Shown: one piece after another, positions 1-11,775 of the stretch
Layout of the letters: the number at the start of each line of letters is the position of its first letter
Position numbering within the stretch: position 1 is the stretch's first letter
Assembly: GCF_018324685.1 (NCBI RefSeq)
Contig: NZ_AP023354.1
Span: forward strand, 4,898,001-4,962,000
Length of the DNA stretch: 64,000 bases
Origin: Actinocatenispora sera
Lineage (GTDB): Bacteria > Actinomycetota > Actinomycetes > Mycobacteriales > Micromonosporaceae
Direction of reading: 5' to 3'
Notes under the pieces: model-generated
The model's input: only the letters and a program-made list of their open reading frames with translations
The model's database searches: none
What the model was told of the DNA's origin: nothing
Program-made: the position numbers and the translations under genes

Positions 1-54
1 GCGGGTCGACATGCCCGCGGGCGACGCCGGGCCGGATTCGGTCACCGTCGTCAC
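1..54 (-). CDS. Partial 5' end of the gene after efp, probably nusB
   Basis: A GTG at 52-54 lies 2 bp after the efp stop and opens a frame that runs off the window edge, reading VTTVTESGPASPAGMSTR. Only 18 codons are visible, so no domain can be seen. In Actinobacteria the gene directly after efp is normally nusB (transcription antitermination factor, rrn operons), and NusB proteins often begin with a short variable leader before an Arg/Lys-rich segment; the Met at residue 15 could also be the start. The identity is an inference from gene order only. Confidence 0.4.
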   Translation of the reverse strand, partial: MTTVTESGPASPAGMSTR

Positions 55-56
55 GC

Positions 57-614
57 TCAGACCCGGCCGAGGTAGCGGCCGTCGCGGGTGTCGACCTTGA
101 TCTTGTCGCCGATGTTGACGAACAGCGGCACCGGCACGTTCGCCCCGGTCGCGACCTGCGCCGGCTTGGTACCGCCGGTGGAGCGGTCGCCCTGCATGCC
201 CGGCTCGGTGTAGGTGACCTCGACCTCGATCGAGGTGGGCAGCTCGATGTAGAGCGCGGTGCCCTCGTGGAAGCCGATCGTGACCTCGGCGTTGTCCAGC
301 AGGTACTTCGCGGCGTCGCCGACGGTGGTGCCGGGCACGTTGATCTGGTCGTAGTTCTCCGAGTCCATGAACACGAAGTCCTCACCGTCCGCGTACAGGT
401 ACTGCATCGTGCGCTTGTCGACGGTGGCGGTCTCGACCTTGGTACCGGCGTTGAAGGTCTTGTCGACGACCTTGCCGTTGAGCACGTTCTTCAGCGTGGT
501 ACGCACGAACGCACCGCCCTTGCCGGGCTTGACGTGCTGGAACTCCACGACGGTCCACAGCTGCCCGTCCAGGTTGAGAACCAGGCCGTTCTTCAGGTCA
601 TTCGTGGTGGCCAT
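57..614 (-). CDS. efp: Elongation factor P
   Basis: EF-P binds between the P and E sites of stalled ribosomes and stimulates peptide bond formation at polyproline. The protein is 185 aa, the usual length, with the KOW-like N-terminal domain (about 1-65), an OB domain and a C-terminal OB domain ending GRYLGRV. The start was set at the ATG at 614 ([10 protein letters not shown]), because this is the conserved family N-terminus; a frame extending to 683 is not conserved. The tip loop is KPGKGGAF with the key Lys at 32. Many actinobacterial EF-Ps have PGKGP here and are thought to work without Lys modification; this copy has Gly in place of the second Pro. It is followed directly by the probable nusB, and preceded by the aro cluster apart from one inserted gene. 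Confidence 0.97.
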   Translation of the reverse strand: MATTNDLKNGLVLNLDGQLWTVVEFQHVKPGKGGAFVRTTLKNVLNGKVVDKTFNAGTKVETATVDKRTMQYLYADGEDFVFMDSENYDQINVPGTTVGDAAKYLLDNAEVTIGFHEGTALYIELPTSIEVEVTYTEPGMQGDRSTGGTKPAQVATGANVPVPLFVNIGDKIKVDTRDGRYLGRV

Positions 615-731
615 ACGCTTGGATGTCTCTTTCGTCTCGAATGCCGGGAACTCCGGCGGGGTGATGGCGGCTGGATACAGCAAACCCTGGGAAGTCTACC
701 GAGCGGCTGGAGGCACGCCGCGGCCCCCGAC

Positions 732-748
732 TCGACCGTAACGGTCGA
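732..748. promoter_or_regulatory. 17-bp perfect palindrome upstream of the AHSA1-type gene
   Basis: TCGACCGT-A-ACGGTCGA has perfect 8-bp arms around one base. It lies 39 bp before the ATG at 788 and 117 bp before efp, in the divergent intergenic region, so it could be an operator for either gene. No regulator gene is adjacent, and the binding protein is unknown. Confidence 0.5.
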
Positions 749-787
749 TCGGGGCATGATCGCGACGGTGGATCGTAAGGAGGACGG

Positions 788-1282
788 ATGACACAGCCGC
801 AGGCGGCGCCCGACGAGCCCGGCGGAGGGGCCGGCAGCGAGGCGGGTCCCGTGCCGCCGGCCCGGATCCGACGGACCGTGACCGCGCCGACCGAGCTCGT
901 CTGGCGTGCCTTCACCGACCCGAACGCGCTGGCGGCCTGGTTCTGGCCGCGCCGGCTCGCGCCGCGGGTCACCGCCGACGCCCGCAAGGGCGGCCGGTAC
1001 CGCATCGTCGGGGCCGCCTCCCGCAGCATGACCACCGCCGTGGGCGGCGAGTACCTGCGGGTCGACGAGCCGACGTTGCTGGAGTTCACCTGGTGCTGGG
1101 AGGGCGCCGAGGAGACGGCCACCGTCACGGTGCGGCTGGCGACGTGCGACGACGGTACCGAGCTGGACGTCGAGCACGCCGGCTGCGTCGACGAGGAGGA
1201 CCGGCAGGCGCAGGAGCGCGGCTGGCGCGACTGCCTGGAGCGGCTACCGGAGTGGCTCACGGTGGCCCAGCGCGCCGGCTGA
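788..1282 (+). CDS. SRPBCC / AHSA1-type (START-fold) domain protein
   Basis: The 164-aa product has an acidic, Pro/Gly-rich leader (about 1-24) and then a single AHSA1-like domain: IRRTVTAPTELVWRAFTDPN, a W-F-W-P segment near residue 55, the GGRYRI strand near 73, and a C-terminal helix with WRDCLERL. These are hallmarks of the activator-of-Hsp90-ATPase-like SRPBCC family, which folds around a hydrophobic cavity; most bacterial members have no known ligand. A strong Shine-Dalgarno (aaggagga, 777-784) precedes the ATG. It is a single + strand gene inserted between aroQ and efp, a place usually held by a peptidase or nothing. AHSA1 genes are often paired with ArsR regulators, but none is present here. 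Function not assignable. Confidence 0.85.
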   Translation: MTQPQAAPDEPGGGAGSEAGPVPPARIRRTVTAPTELVWRAFTDPNALAAWFWPRRLAPRVTADARKGGRYRIVGAASRSMTTAVGGEYLRVDEPTLLEFTWCWEGAEETATVTVRLATCDDGTELDVEHAGCVDEEDRQAQERGWRDCLERLPEWLTVAQRAG

Positions 1283-1320
1283 GCCACCGCGAGCGGGGCG
1301 CAACCGGCACGGGGGTGGCC

Positions 1321-1356
1321 GAGTACCTCAGGACGGCCGAGTACCTCAGGACGGCC
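1321..1356. repeat. 18-bp perfect tandem duplication
   Basis: The 18-bp unit gagtacctcaggacggcc occurs twice without interruption (1321-1338, 1339-1356). It sits in the convergent gap after the AHSA1-type gene and the second copy covers the aroQ stop codon (1346-1348), so the last aroQ codons lie within the repeat. Confidence 0.9.
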
Positions 1357-1792
1357 GGGCGGCGAGGTGGCGCAGCGCGAGGCGGTAGCCGTCCAGGCCG
1401 AGGCCGCAGATCACCCCGGTCGCGATCGGCGAGATCAGCGAGGTGTGCCGGAACGCCTCGCGGGCGTGCACGTTCGACAGGTGCACCTCGATCAGCGGGC
1501 CGGTCAGCATCGCGCAGGCGTCCCGCACCGCCACCGAGTAGTGCGTCCAGGCGGCCGGGTTGAGCACCACCGCGGCGCCGGTGTCCGCCGCCTCGTGCAG
1601 GAAGCCGAGCATCTCGTGCTCGGCGTCGGTCTGCCGCACCGTGACCGACAGCCCCAGCTCGGCGCCGGTGGTCTCGCAGGCGGCGACCAGCGCGGCGTAG
1701 GTCTCGGTCCCGTACACGTCGGGTTCGCGGTGTCCGAGCCGACCCAGGTTCGGCCCGTTCAACACGTCGACCCGCCGCTCCGCCGCGCTCAC
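1346..1792 (-). CDS. aroQ: 3-dehydroquinate dehydratase, type II
   Basis: Third step of the shikimate pathway: trans-dehydration of 3-dehydroquinate to 3-dehydroshikimate by a dodecameric cytosolic enzyme. At 148 aa it has the usual length. Seen: NGPNLGRLG (12-20), catalytic Tyr27 in DVYG and Arg22 in the flexible lid, the NPAAWTH segment (Asn78), catalytic His104 in [11 protein letters not shown], and Arg115. One position of the family NLNxLG motif is Gly rather than Asn. The GTG at 1792 was chosen because the domain begins 10 residues later; upstream codons in this frame overlap aroB and are not conserved. It lies 34 bp after aroB and shares its direction. Confidence 0.95.
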   Translation of the reverse strand: MSAAERRVDVLNGPNLGRLGHREPDVYGTETYAALVAACETTGAELGLSVTVRQTDAEHEMLGFLHEAADTGAAVVLNPAAWTHYSVAVRDACAMLTGPLIEVHLSNVHAREAFRHTSLISPIATGVICGLGLDGYRLALRHLAARPS

Positions 1793-1826
1793 CGGCGCAC
1801 CTGCCTGGGCACCCGCCGAGTCACGA

Positions 1827-2921
1827 TCACTGCTCCCCCTCCGGTACGCAGACGTCCAGGTAGGTGGCGCGCAGCTCGGCCTCGGACAGGTCGGCGACCA
1901 CGGTCGGCTCGGCCAGCCCCGCCAGCAGCACGAACCGCAGCGTCGACCCCTGCGCCTTCTTGTCCAGCCGCATCGCCGGCAGCAGCGCGTCGAACGCATC
2001 CGCCCGGTACCGGGTGGGCAGCCCCACCGAGGACAGCACCGCGGTGTGCCGGTCGGCGGTGGCCGCATCGAGCAGGCCGCGGCGGCGGGCCAGCTGCGCC
2101 GCATACACCAGGCCGACCGAGACCGCGTGGCCGTGCCGCCACCGGTACCCCTCGTGCCGCTCGATGGCGTGGCCGAGGGTGTGGCCGTAGTTGAGGACGA
2201 TGCGCCGGCCGGACTCGCGCAGGTCCTCGCCAACCACGTCCGCCTTGACCCGCACGGACCGCTCGACCAGCTCGCGCAGGACCGGGCCGGCCGGGTCGGT
2301 CGCCGCGGCGGGGTCGGCCTCGATCAGCTCCAGGATCCGCGGGTCGGCGATGAAGCCGCACTTGACCACCTCGGCCATGCCGCCGGTCAGCTCCTCGGCG
2401 TCGAGGGTCGCCAGGGTGGCGAGGTCGCACAGCACGGCGGCGGGCGGGTGGAACGCGCCGACGAGGTTCTTGCCGGCGGCGGTGTTCACCCCGGTCTTGC
2501 CGCCGATCGCGGCGTCGACCATGCCCAGCAGGCTGGTCGGTACCTGCACCAGGCGCACCCCGCGCAGCCAGCAGGCGGCGACGAAGCCGGCCAGGTCGGT
2601 CACCGCTCCCCCGCCGACGCCGACCACCGCGTCGGTACGGGTGAAGCCGGCGCGGCCCAGCTGCGCCCAGCACTGCTCGGCCACCGCGACGCTCTTGCCG
2701 TGCTCGGCGTCCGGCACCTCCAGCCGCAGCGGCTTGCGCCCGGCCGCGGCGAGGACCTCGCAGAGCCGGTCCACCAGCCCGGACAGCGGCGGCGCGTGCA
2801 CCAGCGCGACCTGCGCGGCGCCGGGCAGGGTGTCCGGCAGCCCGTCGAGCAGGCCGGCGCCGACGAGCACCTCGTACGGCGCGGAGCCGGCCACCTTGAT
2901 CCGGGTGGTCGGCGCGGTCAC
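1827..2921 (-). CDS. aroB: 3-dehydroquinate synthase
   Basis: Second step of the shikimate pathway: NAD- and metal-dependent cyclisation of DAHP to 3-dehydroquinate. The 364-aa protein has the NAD-binding [13 protein letters not shown] segment (GGG 103-105, Asp109), the KTGVN segment (142-146), metal ligands Glu184 ([10 protein letters not shown]), His247 (LNYGHTLGH) and His263 (HGHAVSVG). It starts with GTG at 2921, whose GTGA overlaps the aroK stop by 4 bp, which suggests translational coupling. No residue of the active site is missing. Confidence 0.97.
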   Translation of the reverse strand: MTAPTTRIKVAGSAPYEVLVGAGLLDGLPDTLPGAAQVALVHAPPLSGLVDRLCEVLAAAGRKPLRLEVPDAEHGKSVAVAEQCWAQLGRAGFTRTDAVVGVGGGAVTDLAGFVAACWLRGVRLVQVPTSLLGMVDAAIGGKTGVNTAAGKNLVGAFHPPAAVLCDLATLATLDAEELTGGMAEVVKCGFIADPRILELIEADPAAATDPAGPVLRELVERSVRVKADVVGEDLRESGRRIVLNYGHTLGHAIERHEGYRWRHGHAVSVGLVYAAQLARRRGLLDAATADRHTAVLSSVGLPTRYRADAFDALLPAMRLDKKAQGSTLRFVLLAGLAEPTVVADLSEAELRATYLDVCVPEGEQ

Positions 2922-3505
2922 GACTGCGCCCGCAGGTCGTCCAGTGCGGACAGGACCGTCTCGGTGACCTGGTCGGGGTCGATGCGATCGGTGGGTACCA
3001 CCACGTCGGCGACCTCCTCGTAGAGCGGGCGACGCTCGGCGAGCAGCTGCCGCATCGTCGCGCGGGGGTTGATCGCGAGCAGCGGCCGGGCGGCCGACAG
3101 CCCGGTCCGTTTCGCGGCGTCGGGCAACTCCACCGACAGGAACACGACCAGGTGGCCGAGCAGCAGTTCGCGGGTCGACTCGGCCAGCACGGCGCCGCCA
3201 CCGAGCGCGAGCACCCCGCGCCGGGTGGCGAGCGCCTCGGCGACCGCGGCCCGCTCCAGCGCCCGGAAGTGGTCCTCACCGTCGTCGACGAAGATGTCGG
3301 AGATCGGCTTGCCGGCGGTACGTTCGATCTGCTCGTCGGTGTCGGCGAACTCGACGCCGAGCCGGGCGGCGAGCAGCCGACCCACCGTGGTCTTGCCCGC
3401 GCCGGGCGCGCCGACCAGCACGCACACCGGCCGGTCGACGCCGGGTACGCCGGTCACCTCGGCGCCCGGGTCGGCATCGGCGGGTGCGGGATCCACCGGG
3501 GTCAC
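2918..3505 (-). CDS. aroK: Shikimate kinase
   Basis: Fifth step of the shikimate pathway: ATP-dependent 3-phosphorylation of shikimate. The 195-aa protein has a variable acidic leader of about 24 residues, then the P-loop GAPGAGKT (32-39), the shikimate-binding DTD (56-58), GGG (102-104) and the RPLL segment of the lid (140-143). The start is the GTG at 3505, inside the aroC stop (GTGA, 4-bp overlap); upstream codons belong to the aroC region read in another frame. A shorter start at V22 or V24 would also keep the whole kinase domain. Confidence 0.95.
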   Translation of the reverse strand: MTPVDPAPADADPGAEVTGVPGVDRPVCVLVGAPGAGKTTVGRLLAARLGVEFADTDEQIERTAGKPISDIFVDDGEDHFRALERAAVAEALATRRGVLALGGGAVLAESTRELLLGHLVVFLSVELPDAAKRTGLSAARPLLAINPRATMRQLLAERRPLYEEVADVVVPTDRIDPDQVTETVLSALDDLRAQS

Positions 3506-4680
3506 GAGATCACCAGTTCCTTCCGGTAGGCGTCGAGGTTGCGGCGCAGCTCGGCCACCGAGTCGCCGCCGAACTTCTCCACCGCGGCGTCGGCCAGCAC
3601 CAGCGCCACCATCGCCTCGGCGACCACCGCGCCGGCCGGCACCGCGCACACGTCGGAGCGCTGGTTGATCGCGGTGGCCGGCTCGCCGGTGGCCACGTCG
3701 ACGGTGGACAGCGCCCGGTTGAGCGACGAGATCGGCTTGAGGGCGGCGCGCACCCGCAGCGGCTCGCCGATCGACATGCCGCCCTCGACGCCACCGGCCC
3801 GGTTGGTGCGCCGGCGCACCCCGCCGGCGGTCGGGTCCATCTCGTCGTGCGCGACCGAGCCGCGGCTGCGCGCCTGGGTGAACCCGTCGCCGACCTCGAC
3901 GCCCTTGACCGCCTGGATCGACATCAGCGCGGCGGCCAGCCGGGCATCCAGCCGGCGGTCCCACTGCACGTGGCTGCCCAGGCCCGGGGGCAGCCCGTAC
4001 GCGACGACCTCGACGATGCCGCCGAGCGTGTCGGCGTCCTTGCGAGCCGCGTCGACCTCGGCCACCATCGCCGCGGACGCGTCCGCGTCCAGGCACCGCA
4101 TCGGGTCGGCGTCGATCGCGGCGGCGTCGTCCGGGGTGGGCAGCCGGTCGGCGGGCGCGGCGACCGCGCCGATCTCCACCACGTGCGACACCAGCCGCAC
4201 CTCCAGAGCCTGGTCCAGCAGCGCCTTTGCGACGGTACCCAGGGCCACCCGGGCGGCGGTCTCCCGGGCGCTGGCGCGTTCCAGGATCGGCCGGGCGTCG
4301 GTGTGCCCGTACTTCTGCATGCCGGCGAGGTCGGCATGGCCGGGGCGGGGCCTACTCAGCGGCGCGTTGCGCGCCTGCCCGGCAAGCTCCGCCTCGTCCA
4401 CCGGGTCGGCGCTCATCACCTGCTGCCACTTGGGCCACTCGGTGTTCCCGACCCGGACGGCGAACGGGCTGCCCAGGGTGCGCCCGTGTCGCAGCCCGCC
4501 GATCACCTCCACGGCGTCCTGTTCGAACTTCATCCGCGCGCCCCGGCCGTACCCCAGGCGGCGGCGGGCCAGCTCGGACGCGATTTCGGCACTGGTCAGC
4601 TCGACCCCGGCCGGCACACCCTCCAGGATGCCGACCAGCGCGGGCCCGTGCGATTCCCCGGCAGTCAACCAACGCAACAC
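3502..4680 (-). CDS. aroC: Chorismate synthase
   Basis: Last step of the shikimate pathway: FMN-dependent 1,4-elimination of phosphate from EPSP to give chorismate. Seen: [14 protein letters not shown] at the N-terminus, [21 protein letters not shown], the [14 protein letters not shown] segment, [12 protein letters not shown], and the C-terminal [10 protein letters not shown]. The family almost always begins [12 protein letters not shown], so the GTG at 4680 was chosen; a GTG at 4698 adds six residues (MTDSLV) and cannot be excluded, since neither has a clear Shine-Dalgarno. It is the first gene of the aroC-aroK-aroB-aroQ run. Confidence 0.96.
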   Translation of the reverse strand: MLRWLTAGESHGPALVGILEGVPAGVELTSAEIASELARRRLGYGRGARMKFEQDAVEVIGGLRHGRTLGSPFAVRVGNTEWPKWQQVMSADPVDEAELAGQARNAPLSRPRPGHADLAGMQKYGHTDARPILERASARETAARVALGTVAKALLDQALEVRLVSHVVEIGAVAAPADRLPTPDDAAAIDADPMRCLDADASAAMVAEVDAARKDADTLGGIVEVVAYGLPPGLGSHVQWDRRLDARLAAALMSIQAVKGVEVGDGFTQARSRGSVAHDEMDPTAGGVRRRTNRAGGVEGGMSIGEPLRVRAALKPISSLNRALSTVDVATGEPATAINQRSDVCAVPAGAVVAEAMVALVLADAAVEKFGGDSVAELRRNLDAYRKELVIS

Positions 4681-4767
4681 AACCAGAGAGTCTGTCACGG
4701 ACCGCGGTCGCGCCGGTGACCAGAGGCGTACGGTCCCGCTGGGCGGGCCGCCGCGACGAGCGGGCGG

Positions 4768-4820
4768 AGCGTTCTCGCCCAGGCGGGCGAAGCAGGCGAA
4801 GCAGGCGAAGCGTTCTCGCC
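4768..4820. repeat. Intergenic 9-bp tandem repeat flanked by a 12-bp direct repeat
   Basis: Unit gcgaagcag is repeated about 2.8 times (4787-4811). It is bracketed by two copies of agcgttctcgcc (4768-4779 and 4809-4820). The array fills the middle of the 211-bp gap between the prepilin peptidase and aroC; no gene or promoter motif was recognised in the rest of that gap. Confidence 0.85.
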
Positions 4821-4891
4821 GAGACGGACGCAGCGGGCGGGCGCAGGGTCCTTGACGGGCGGGCGAAGGGTGCTGGGCGCGGGTGCCGGGG

Positions 4892-5572
4892 TCAGAACGC
4901 CAGATATCCGGCGGCGAGCCAGTCGCCGGCCAGCACCGCGGTCAGCGCACCGGCCAGCATCGCCGGGCCGAACGGGATCCGGGTACGCAGCCCGGCCCGG
5001 CGGGAGGCGAGCAGCACCAGCGCGTACCCGCCGCCGTAGCCGAACCCGAGCACCACCCCGACCGCCAGCGTCGGGAGGGACAGCCAGCCGAGCGCGAGCC
5101 CGAGCAACCCGGCGAGCTTCACATCGCCGAAGCCGAGTTGCGAGCCGGGCGCGAGGCACAGCAGCAGGTACAGCCCGGCGGCGGCGACAGCGCCGATGGC
5201 GGCCCGGGCCAGCTCCGCCCACCCCGGGCCGCCATCGATCGCACTGGCCACCGCAAGCAGCGCCGCGACCAGCGGGTACGCGGGCAGGGTGATCGCGTCG
5301 GGCAGCCGGCGCAGGTCGGCGTCGATGACACACAGCAGCACGCCGGCCGCGGCGAGCACCAGGAATGCGGGCAGCCCGTACCGGCGGACCGGGTCGGGGA
5401 CCAGCCCGACCGCGACGCCACCGAACGCCACCGCGGTCAGCACGCACACCACCACGGTGCGCCGGCCGCCGGCGGCGACCCCGGGCAGCCGAGCCGCGGT
5501 GGCAGCCAGCGCGGGGCCGACCGCGGCCCCCGCGAGGGCGCATCCCAGCGCGGCCAGCGAGACGGTGAGCAT
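4892..5572 (-). CDS. Prepilin peptidase-like A24 aspartic protease (short form)
   Basis: Membrane aspartyl protease of the PilD/TadV type, which cleaves class III signal peptides of pilin-like proteins at the cytoplasmic face. The 226-aa protein is built of about six to seven hydrophobic segments. The two catalytic motifs are present: Asp84 in [14 protein letters not shown] and Asp150 in GFGDVKLAG. It lacks the N-terminal cysteine-rich cytoplasmic methylation domain of the long PilD form, so it probably only cleaves. It begins 10 bp after aroE and is the last gene of the ruvX-mltG-aroE operon, the same place as in mycobacteria. No pilin genes are in the window, so its substrate is elsewhere. 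Confidence 0.88.
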   Translation of the reverse strand: MLTVSLAALGCALAGAAVGPALAATAARLPGVAAGGRRTVVVCVLTAVAFGGVAVGLVPDPVRRYGLPAFLVLAAAGVLLCVIDADLRRLPDAITLPAYPLVAALLAVASAIDGGPGWAELARAAIGAVAAAGLYLLLCLAPGSQLGFGDVKLAGLLGLALGWLSLPTLAVGVVLGFGYGGGYALVLLASRRAGLRTRIPFGPAMLAGALTAVLAGDWLAAGYLAF

Positions 5573-5582
5573 CCCGGCCGCC

Positions 5583-6416
5583 TCAGCCGGCCGCGGACGA
5601 CAGCGCCGTACGCATCGCCTCGGCCGGCGCGGGCACGCCGGTGAACTGCTCGAACTGGCGGACGGCCTGGGCGAGCAGCAGGTCCAGCCCGCCCACGACG
5701 CGGGCGCCGGCGGCGGTGGCCACGGCGGCCAGCGCGGTCGGCCACGGCGAGTACAGCACGTCGAAGACGGTAGCGTCGCGCCGCCACCGTACGGTCGGCG
5801 CGAACGCGTCCGCCGCGCCCGCGGGCAGCGTGGAGACCACCACGTCGGCGCGCCCGGCCGGCTCCGGGTCGGCGAACCCGGCGTGCCTCAGCGTCAGCCC
5901 CAGCGCGTCGGCAACCGGCCGCAGGTCAGCGACCGCGGCCGGTCGGCGGGCGTAGACGGTGACCGCGGCGGCGCCGAGGGTCGCCGCGGCGTACAGGCCG
6001 GCCCGGGCGGTGCCGCCGGCGCCGAGGATCGTGACCCGCTCGGCGGCCGCGGTACCGGCCCGGGCGAGCGCGTCGACCAGCCCGGGCGCGTCGGTGTTGT
6101 CGGCCCGGCGCCTGCCACCGGCCAGGACCAGCGTGTTGGCCGCGCCCAGCAGCCGCGCGGTGTCGGTCACCTCGTCGGCCACGCTCAACGCGGCCTGCTT
6201 GAGCGGCATGGTCAGCGACAGGCCGGCCCACTCGGGTCCGAGCCCGGCGACGAAGCCGGCGAGCTCGTCGGCCTCGACCCGGTACGCGGCGTAGCGCCAG
6301 TCGGCCAGCCCGGCCGCGGCATAGCCGGCATTGTGGAGCACCGGTGACAGCGAGTGCTCGACCGGGCTGCCCAGCACCGCGGCCCGGTGCCGGATGCGGA
6401 CGTCCGCGGCGCTCAC
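5583..6416 (-). CDS. aroE: Shikimate 5-dehydrogenase
   Basis: NADPH-dependent reduction of 3-dehydroshikimate to shikimate. The 277-aa protein has SLSP (22-25) for shikimate binding, the catalytic Lys73 in LTMPLK, Asp109 in NTDAPG, the dinucleotide-binding GAGGTARA (132-139) and the C-terminal GLDLLLAQAVRQFEQFTG helix. In the usual N-x-T-x-P-x-K signature the Asn is replaced by Ser67, a minor departure. Start at GTG 6416, overlapping the mltG stop by 4 bp (GTGA). It is separated from the other aro genes by the prepilin peptidase and about 880 bp. Confidence 0.94.
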   Translation of the reverse strand: MSAADVRIRHRAAVLGSPVEHSLSPVLHNAGYAAAGLADWRYAAYRVEADELAGFVAGLGPEWAGLSLTMPLKQAALSVADEVTDTARLLGAANTLVLAGGRRRADNTDAPGLVDALARAGTAAAERVTILGAGGTARAGLYAAATLGAAAVTVYARRPAAVADLRPVADALGLTLRHAGFADPEPAGRADVVVSTLPAGAADAFAPTVRWRRDATVFDVLYSPWPTALAAVATAAGARVVGGLDLLLAQAVRQFEQFTGVPAPAEAMRTALSSAAG

Positions 6417-7585
6417 CCCGCGGCGCCGTTCTCCCTGGCCTTCTCCTCGTTGGCCTTCTGCTGGTCGTAGTTGTCGGCGAATGCCGACTTGCCCGACTTG
6501 TCGATCCGGACGAAGTACAACCACTTGCCGTCGGCGGGGTGCGCCGCGGCCTTCATCGCCGTCGCGCCCGGGTTGTCGATCGGCCCCGGCGGCAGCCCGG
6601 CGTGGGTGTGGGTGGAGTACGGGTTGTTCTTGTCGTGCAGTTCGGCGTAGGTCAGCTGGCTGGAATCCTTCGCGCCCTTGCCCTTCAGGTCCAGCCAGTA
6701 GTTCGTCGTCGAGTCGAACTGCAGCTTCTGCAGCCACGGCTGATCGGTGTCGCCGAGCCGGTTGTACACCACCCGGGTCACCTTCGGCATGTCCGCGTTG
6801 ATCGCCTCGGCCTGCGCCAGTGACGCCACGATCAGCGCCTCGTACGGCGCGATGCCCTTCGGTTTGTCCAGCCCGCTGTCCGCGGCGGCCTTCATGAAGT
6901 GGGAGACCATCTCGCTCAGCGCGTCCTTGGCGCTGGTACCCGGGTCGAACAGGTACGTGTCCGGGTACAGGAAGCCCTCGGCGCTCTTCGCCGCCTGCTT
7001 GTGGTCGTCGCGGTCGAACCAGCCCTTGTCGATGCCCAGCGCGGCCGGGTCCTTCGCCGCCTTCTGGAAGTCCGACAGCGGCAGCTTGAGCCCCTTCGAC
7101 AGCCGGCTCAGCGTCGCGTTCATGGTCAGGCCCTCGGGGATGGTGACCTTGGTGGCGATCCGGTTCTTGAGGTCCAGCAGCGCGGTGACCGCGAGTGACG
7201 CCTTCATCTGCTTGTGCAGCTTGTACCAGCCGGGCTGGATGGCGGTCGCGTTCGGGTTCTTGTTGGACGCGTCCACGAACGCCTTCGCGCTCTTGACGAC
7301 GTCCTTGTTGTACAGCGCGTTGGCCATGTCGCTCAGCCCGTCGCCGGTCTTGATCTGCACCTGCACCGAACCGTGGCCGGAGCCGGAGTAGTCGGGTGCG
7401 ACCAGGAACCCGCGCAGCGCGTGGTAGCCGAGGTAGCCGCCGCCACCCAGCACCCCGAGCAGCACGACCACCAGCACCAGCGCGAACAGCGACTTCCCGC
7501 GGCCCGACTTTCGTCGCCGGTGCCGGCCGGGGCGCATCGCGGCATCGCCGTCGTCGTCGTACCCCAGGTCCAGCCCATCAAGCAT
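6413..7585 (-). CDS. mltG: Endolytic murein transglycosylase MltG (YceG-like)
   Basis: Inner-membrane lytic transglycosylase that cuts nascent peptidoglycan and is thought to end glycan strand synthesis. The 390-aa protein has an acidic/basic cytoplasmic leader, one transmembrane helix (about 32-54), a LysM-like region and the YceG catalytic domain: GFLYPDTY (204-211), the catalytic Glu260 in VASLAQAEA, VVYNRL (272-277) and the HAGLPPGPIDNPG loop near the C-terminus. The ATG at 7585 lies inside the end of ruvX (8-bp overlap). Position between ruvX and aroE is the conserved actinobacterial arrangement. Confidence 0.94.
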   Translation of the reverse strand: MLDGLDLGYDDDGDAAMRPGRHRRRKSGRGKSLFALVLVVVLLGVLGGGGYLGYHALRGFLVAPDYSGSGHGSVQVQIKTGDGLSDMANALYNKDVVKSAKAFVDASNKNPNATAIQPGWYKLHKQMKASLAVTALLDLKNRIATKVTIPEGLTMNATLSRLSKGLKLPLSDFQKAAKDPAALGIDKGWFDRDDHKQAAKSAEGFLYPDTYLFDPGTSAKDALSEMVSHFMKAAADSGLDKPKGIAPYEALIVASLAQAEAINADMPKVTRVVYNRLGDTDQPWLQKLQFDSTTNYWLDLKGKGAKDSSQLTYAELHDKNNPYSTHTHAGLPPGPIDNPGATAMKAAAHPADGKWLYFVRIDKSGKSAFADNYDQQKANEEKARENGAAG

Positions 7586-8063
7586 CCGTCCGCCTCCGGT
7601 GCGCATCGAGCCACGACTGCAGGATCTCCACGGCGGCGGCCTGGTCAACCACCGCCCGGCGACGCTTGCCGCGCACGCCACGATCGGACAGCCTACGGGT
7701 TGCCACCGCGGTGGACATCCGCTCGTCGGCGAACACGATCGGTACCGGCGCGATGCGGTCGGCCAACCGCGCCGCGTAGGCCCGTACGTCTCGCGCGGCG
7801 TAGCTTTCCTGGCCACTGAGTGTGACCGGCAGGCCGACCACCACCTCCACAGGGTGATACTCCTCGACGAGATCGGCAAGCTCCGCCAGATCCCGCGCGG
7901 CGGGAGTGTCGGCGTCCCGGCCCCGATCGCGCAGCACGGTGACGACCGGCGAGGCGAGCAGGCCGGCCGGATCGCAGCTGGCCACGCCGATCCGGACGGT
8001 GCCGACATCCACCGCGAGCCGCACCCCCGGGACGAACCCGGCACGATCGTCGTTGGTCACCAC
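7578..8063 (-). CDS. ruvX: Putative pre-16S rRNA nuclease / RuvX (YqgF)
   Basis: RNase H-fold nuclease; the family matures the 5' end of 16S rRNA in E. coli and has also been proposed to act on Holliday junctions. The 161-aa product has Asp19 in LAVDVGTVRIGVA, VVVGLP (75-80), the DERMST motif (113-118) and Asp140 in VDQAAAVEIL, which together form the expected acidic centre. The start is one of two adjacent GTGs (8063 or 8060). It lies 78 bp after alaS and is coupled to mltG by overlap. Confidence 0.93.
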   Translation of the reverse strand: MVTNDDRAGFVPGVRLAVDVGTVRIGVASCDPAGLLASPVVTVLRDRGRDADTPAARDLAELADLVEEYHPVEVVVGLPVTLSGQESYAARDVRAYAARLADRIAPVPIVFADERMSTAVATRRLSDRGVRGKRRRAVVDQAAAVEILQSWLDAHRRRTDA

Positions 8064-8141
8064 ACCGCCCCCGAACCGGCCGCCACGACGCGGCCCGGGC
8101 CGGGGGCGGCCGGGTGGCTCAGCTCGGCGCCGAACGGCATC

Positions 8142-10829
<2,688 letters not shown>

Positions 10830-10876
10830 GGGGTTTCGCCTGCTCGCTTTCGTGTGCGCTGCTGCCGGGTGTCGGG

Positions 10877-11125
10877 TCAGTCGTGCGGCCGGGCGCTGCG
10901 ATCCTGGCCCGCCGCGACGGCGTCGAGGATCTGCTCTTCGCGCTCGGCCATGGAAGCTCGCACGTCGGACACGAACGACCGGACCTCGTCCAGCGCACCC
11001 ACCGCCGAGGACTGCAGCGATGCGGCGACACCCTGCGGCGAGTACGCCTGCGCGGTCTGACTGATCTTGCGCACGGCCACGACACCGACCGCGACGCCCA
11101 ACCCCAGCCAGAACAGTCGCCGCAT
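10877..11125 (-). CDS. Small single-pass membrane protein (DUF6167-like)
   Basis: The 82-aa product has one N-terminal hydrophobic segment (about 3-18, [17 protein letters not shown]) followed by a charged helical tail rich in Glu and Arg ([20 protein letters not shown]). Actinobacteria carry a small protein of this kind between a DUF948 gene and alaS; I recall the name DUF6167 but could not check it. A Shine-Dalgarno (AAAGGGA) precedes the ATG at 11125. It overlaps the DUF948 stop by one base (TGATG), so the two are translationally coupled. No function is known. Confidence 0.75.
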   Translation of the reverse strand: MRRLFWLGLGVAVGVVAVRKISQTAQAYSPQGVAASLQSSAVGALDEVRSFVSDVRASMAEREEQILDAVAAGQDRSARPHD

Positions 11126-11697
11126 CACACGTCCCTTTCCCCGACTCCCGCACCGACGGCAGCCCGCTTGCCGCTCACCCGTCGGAACAACCCGCGACCC
11201 GCCGACGCCTTGATCAGCCCACGGCCGACCGCCGCCGCACCGGAACTCCGCTGCCTCACCAGCCTGCCACGGCCGGCCTGCCGGCCGGCAGCCGACCGGG
11301 GTTGCCCGGCACGACGGGCCGCGGTGGTCTTGCGCACGCCGTACCCGAAGGCGGCGGCCTTGACCAGCGGGCTGCGGGTGGCGCCGGTGACGATCGTGGA
11401 CACCTCGGCCACGTTGCCGGACACCTGCGCCAGGTGACCGCTGATCACGTCCAACCGGGCCAACTGCGCGTTCACCCCGTCCAGCGAGGTGTGCACCTGC
11501 TCGATCGCCGACCCCATGCCGTCCAGGGTGCGCTGCGCGTCGGACAGGATCGGGCCGCTGCGGTCGGCCAGCTCGGTCAGCGCCCGGGTGGCGGCGTCCA
11601 CGGTGCGTCGCAGTTTCAGTATCGGCACCAGCAACGCGCCGACCAGCAGCAGAAACGCCAGCGCCGCGATCAGCGCCGCGAGTTCGGTCCCGGACAC
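11125..11697 (-). CDS. DUF948 domain membrane protein
   Basis: The 190-aa protein has one N-terminal transmembrane segment (about 5-28) followed by a long coiled-coil-like region (about 33-110: repeated D, L, A with [33 protein letters not shown]), typical of DUF948, a family with similarity to methyl-accepting coiled coils. The last 70 residues are basic and low in complexity ([18 protein letters not shown]). It is coupled to the next small membrane protein and lies upstream of alaS, as in other Actinobacteria. Start GTG at 11697. Function unknown; a structural envelope role is only a guess. Confidence 0.82.
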   Translation of the reverse strand: MSGTELAALIAALAFLLLVGALLVPILKLRRTVDAATRALTELADRSGPILSDAQRTLDGMGSAIEQVHTSLDGVNAQLARLDVISGHLAQVSGNVAEVSTIVTGATRSPLVKAAAFGYGVRKTTAARRAGQPRSAAGRQAGRGRLVRQRSSGAAAVGRGLIKASAGRGLFRRVSGKRAAVGAGVGERDV

Positions 11698-11775
11698 CTG
11701 TTCCCCCTCGTTGCGATTCTCGCCGGACCGGGTCGACCCGGCGGCGTTCGCCCCGGCGCCTGCGACGAACAGACC

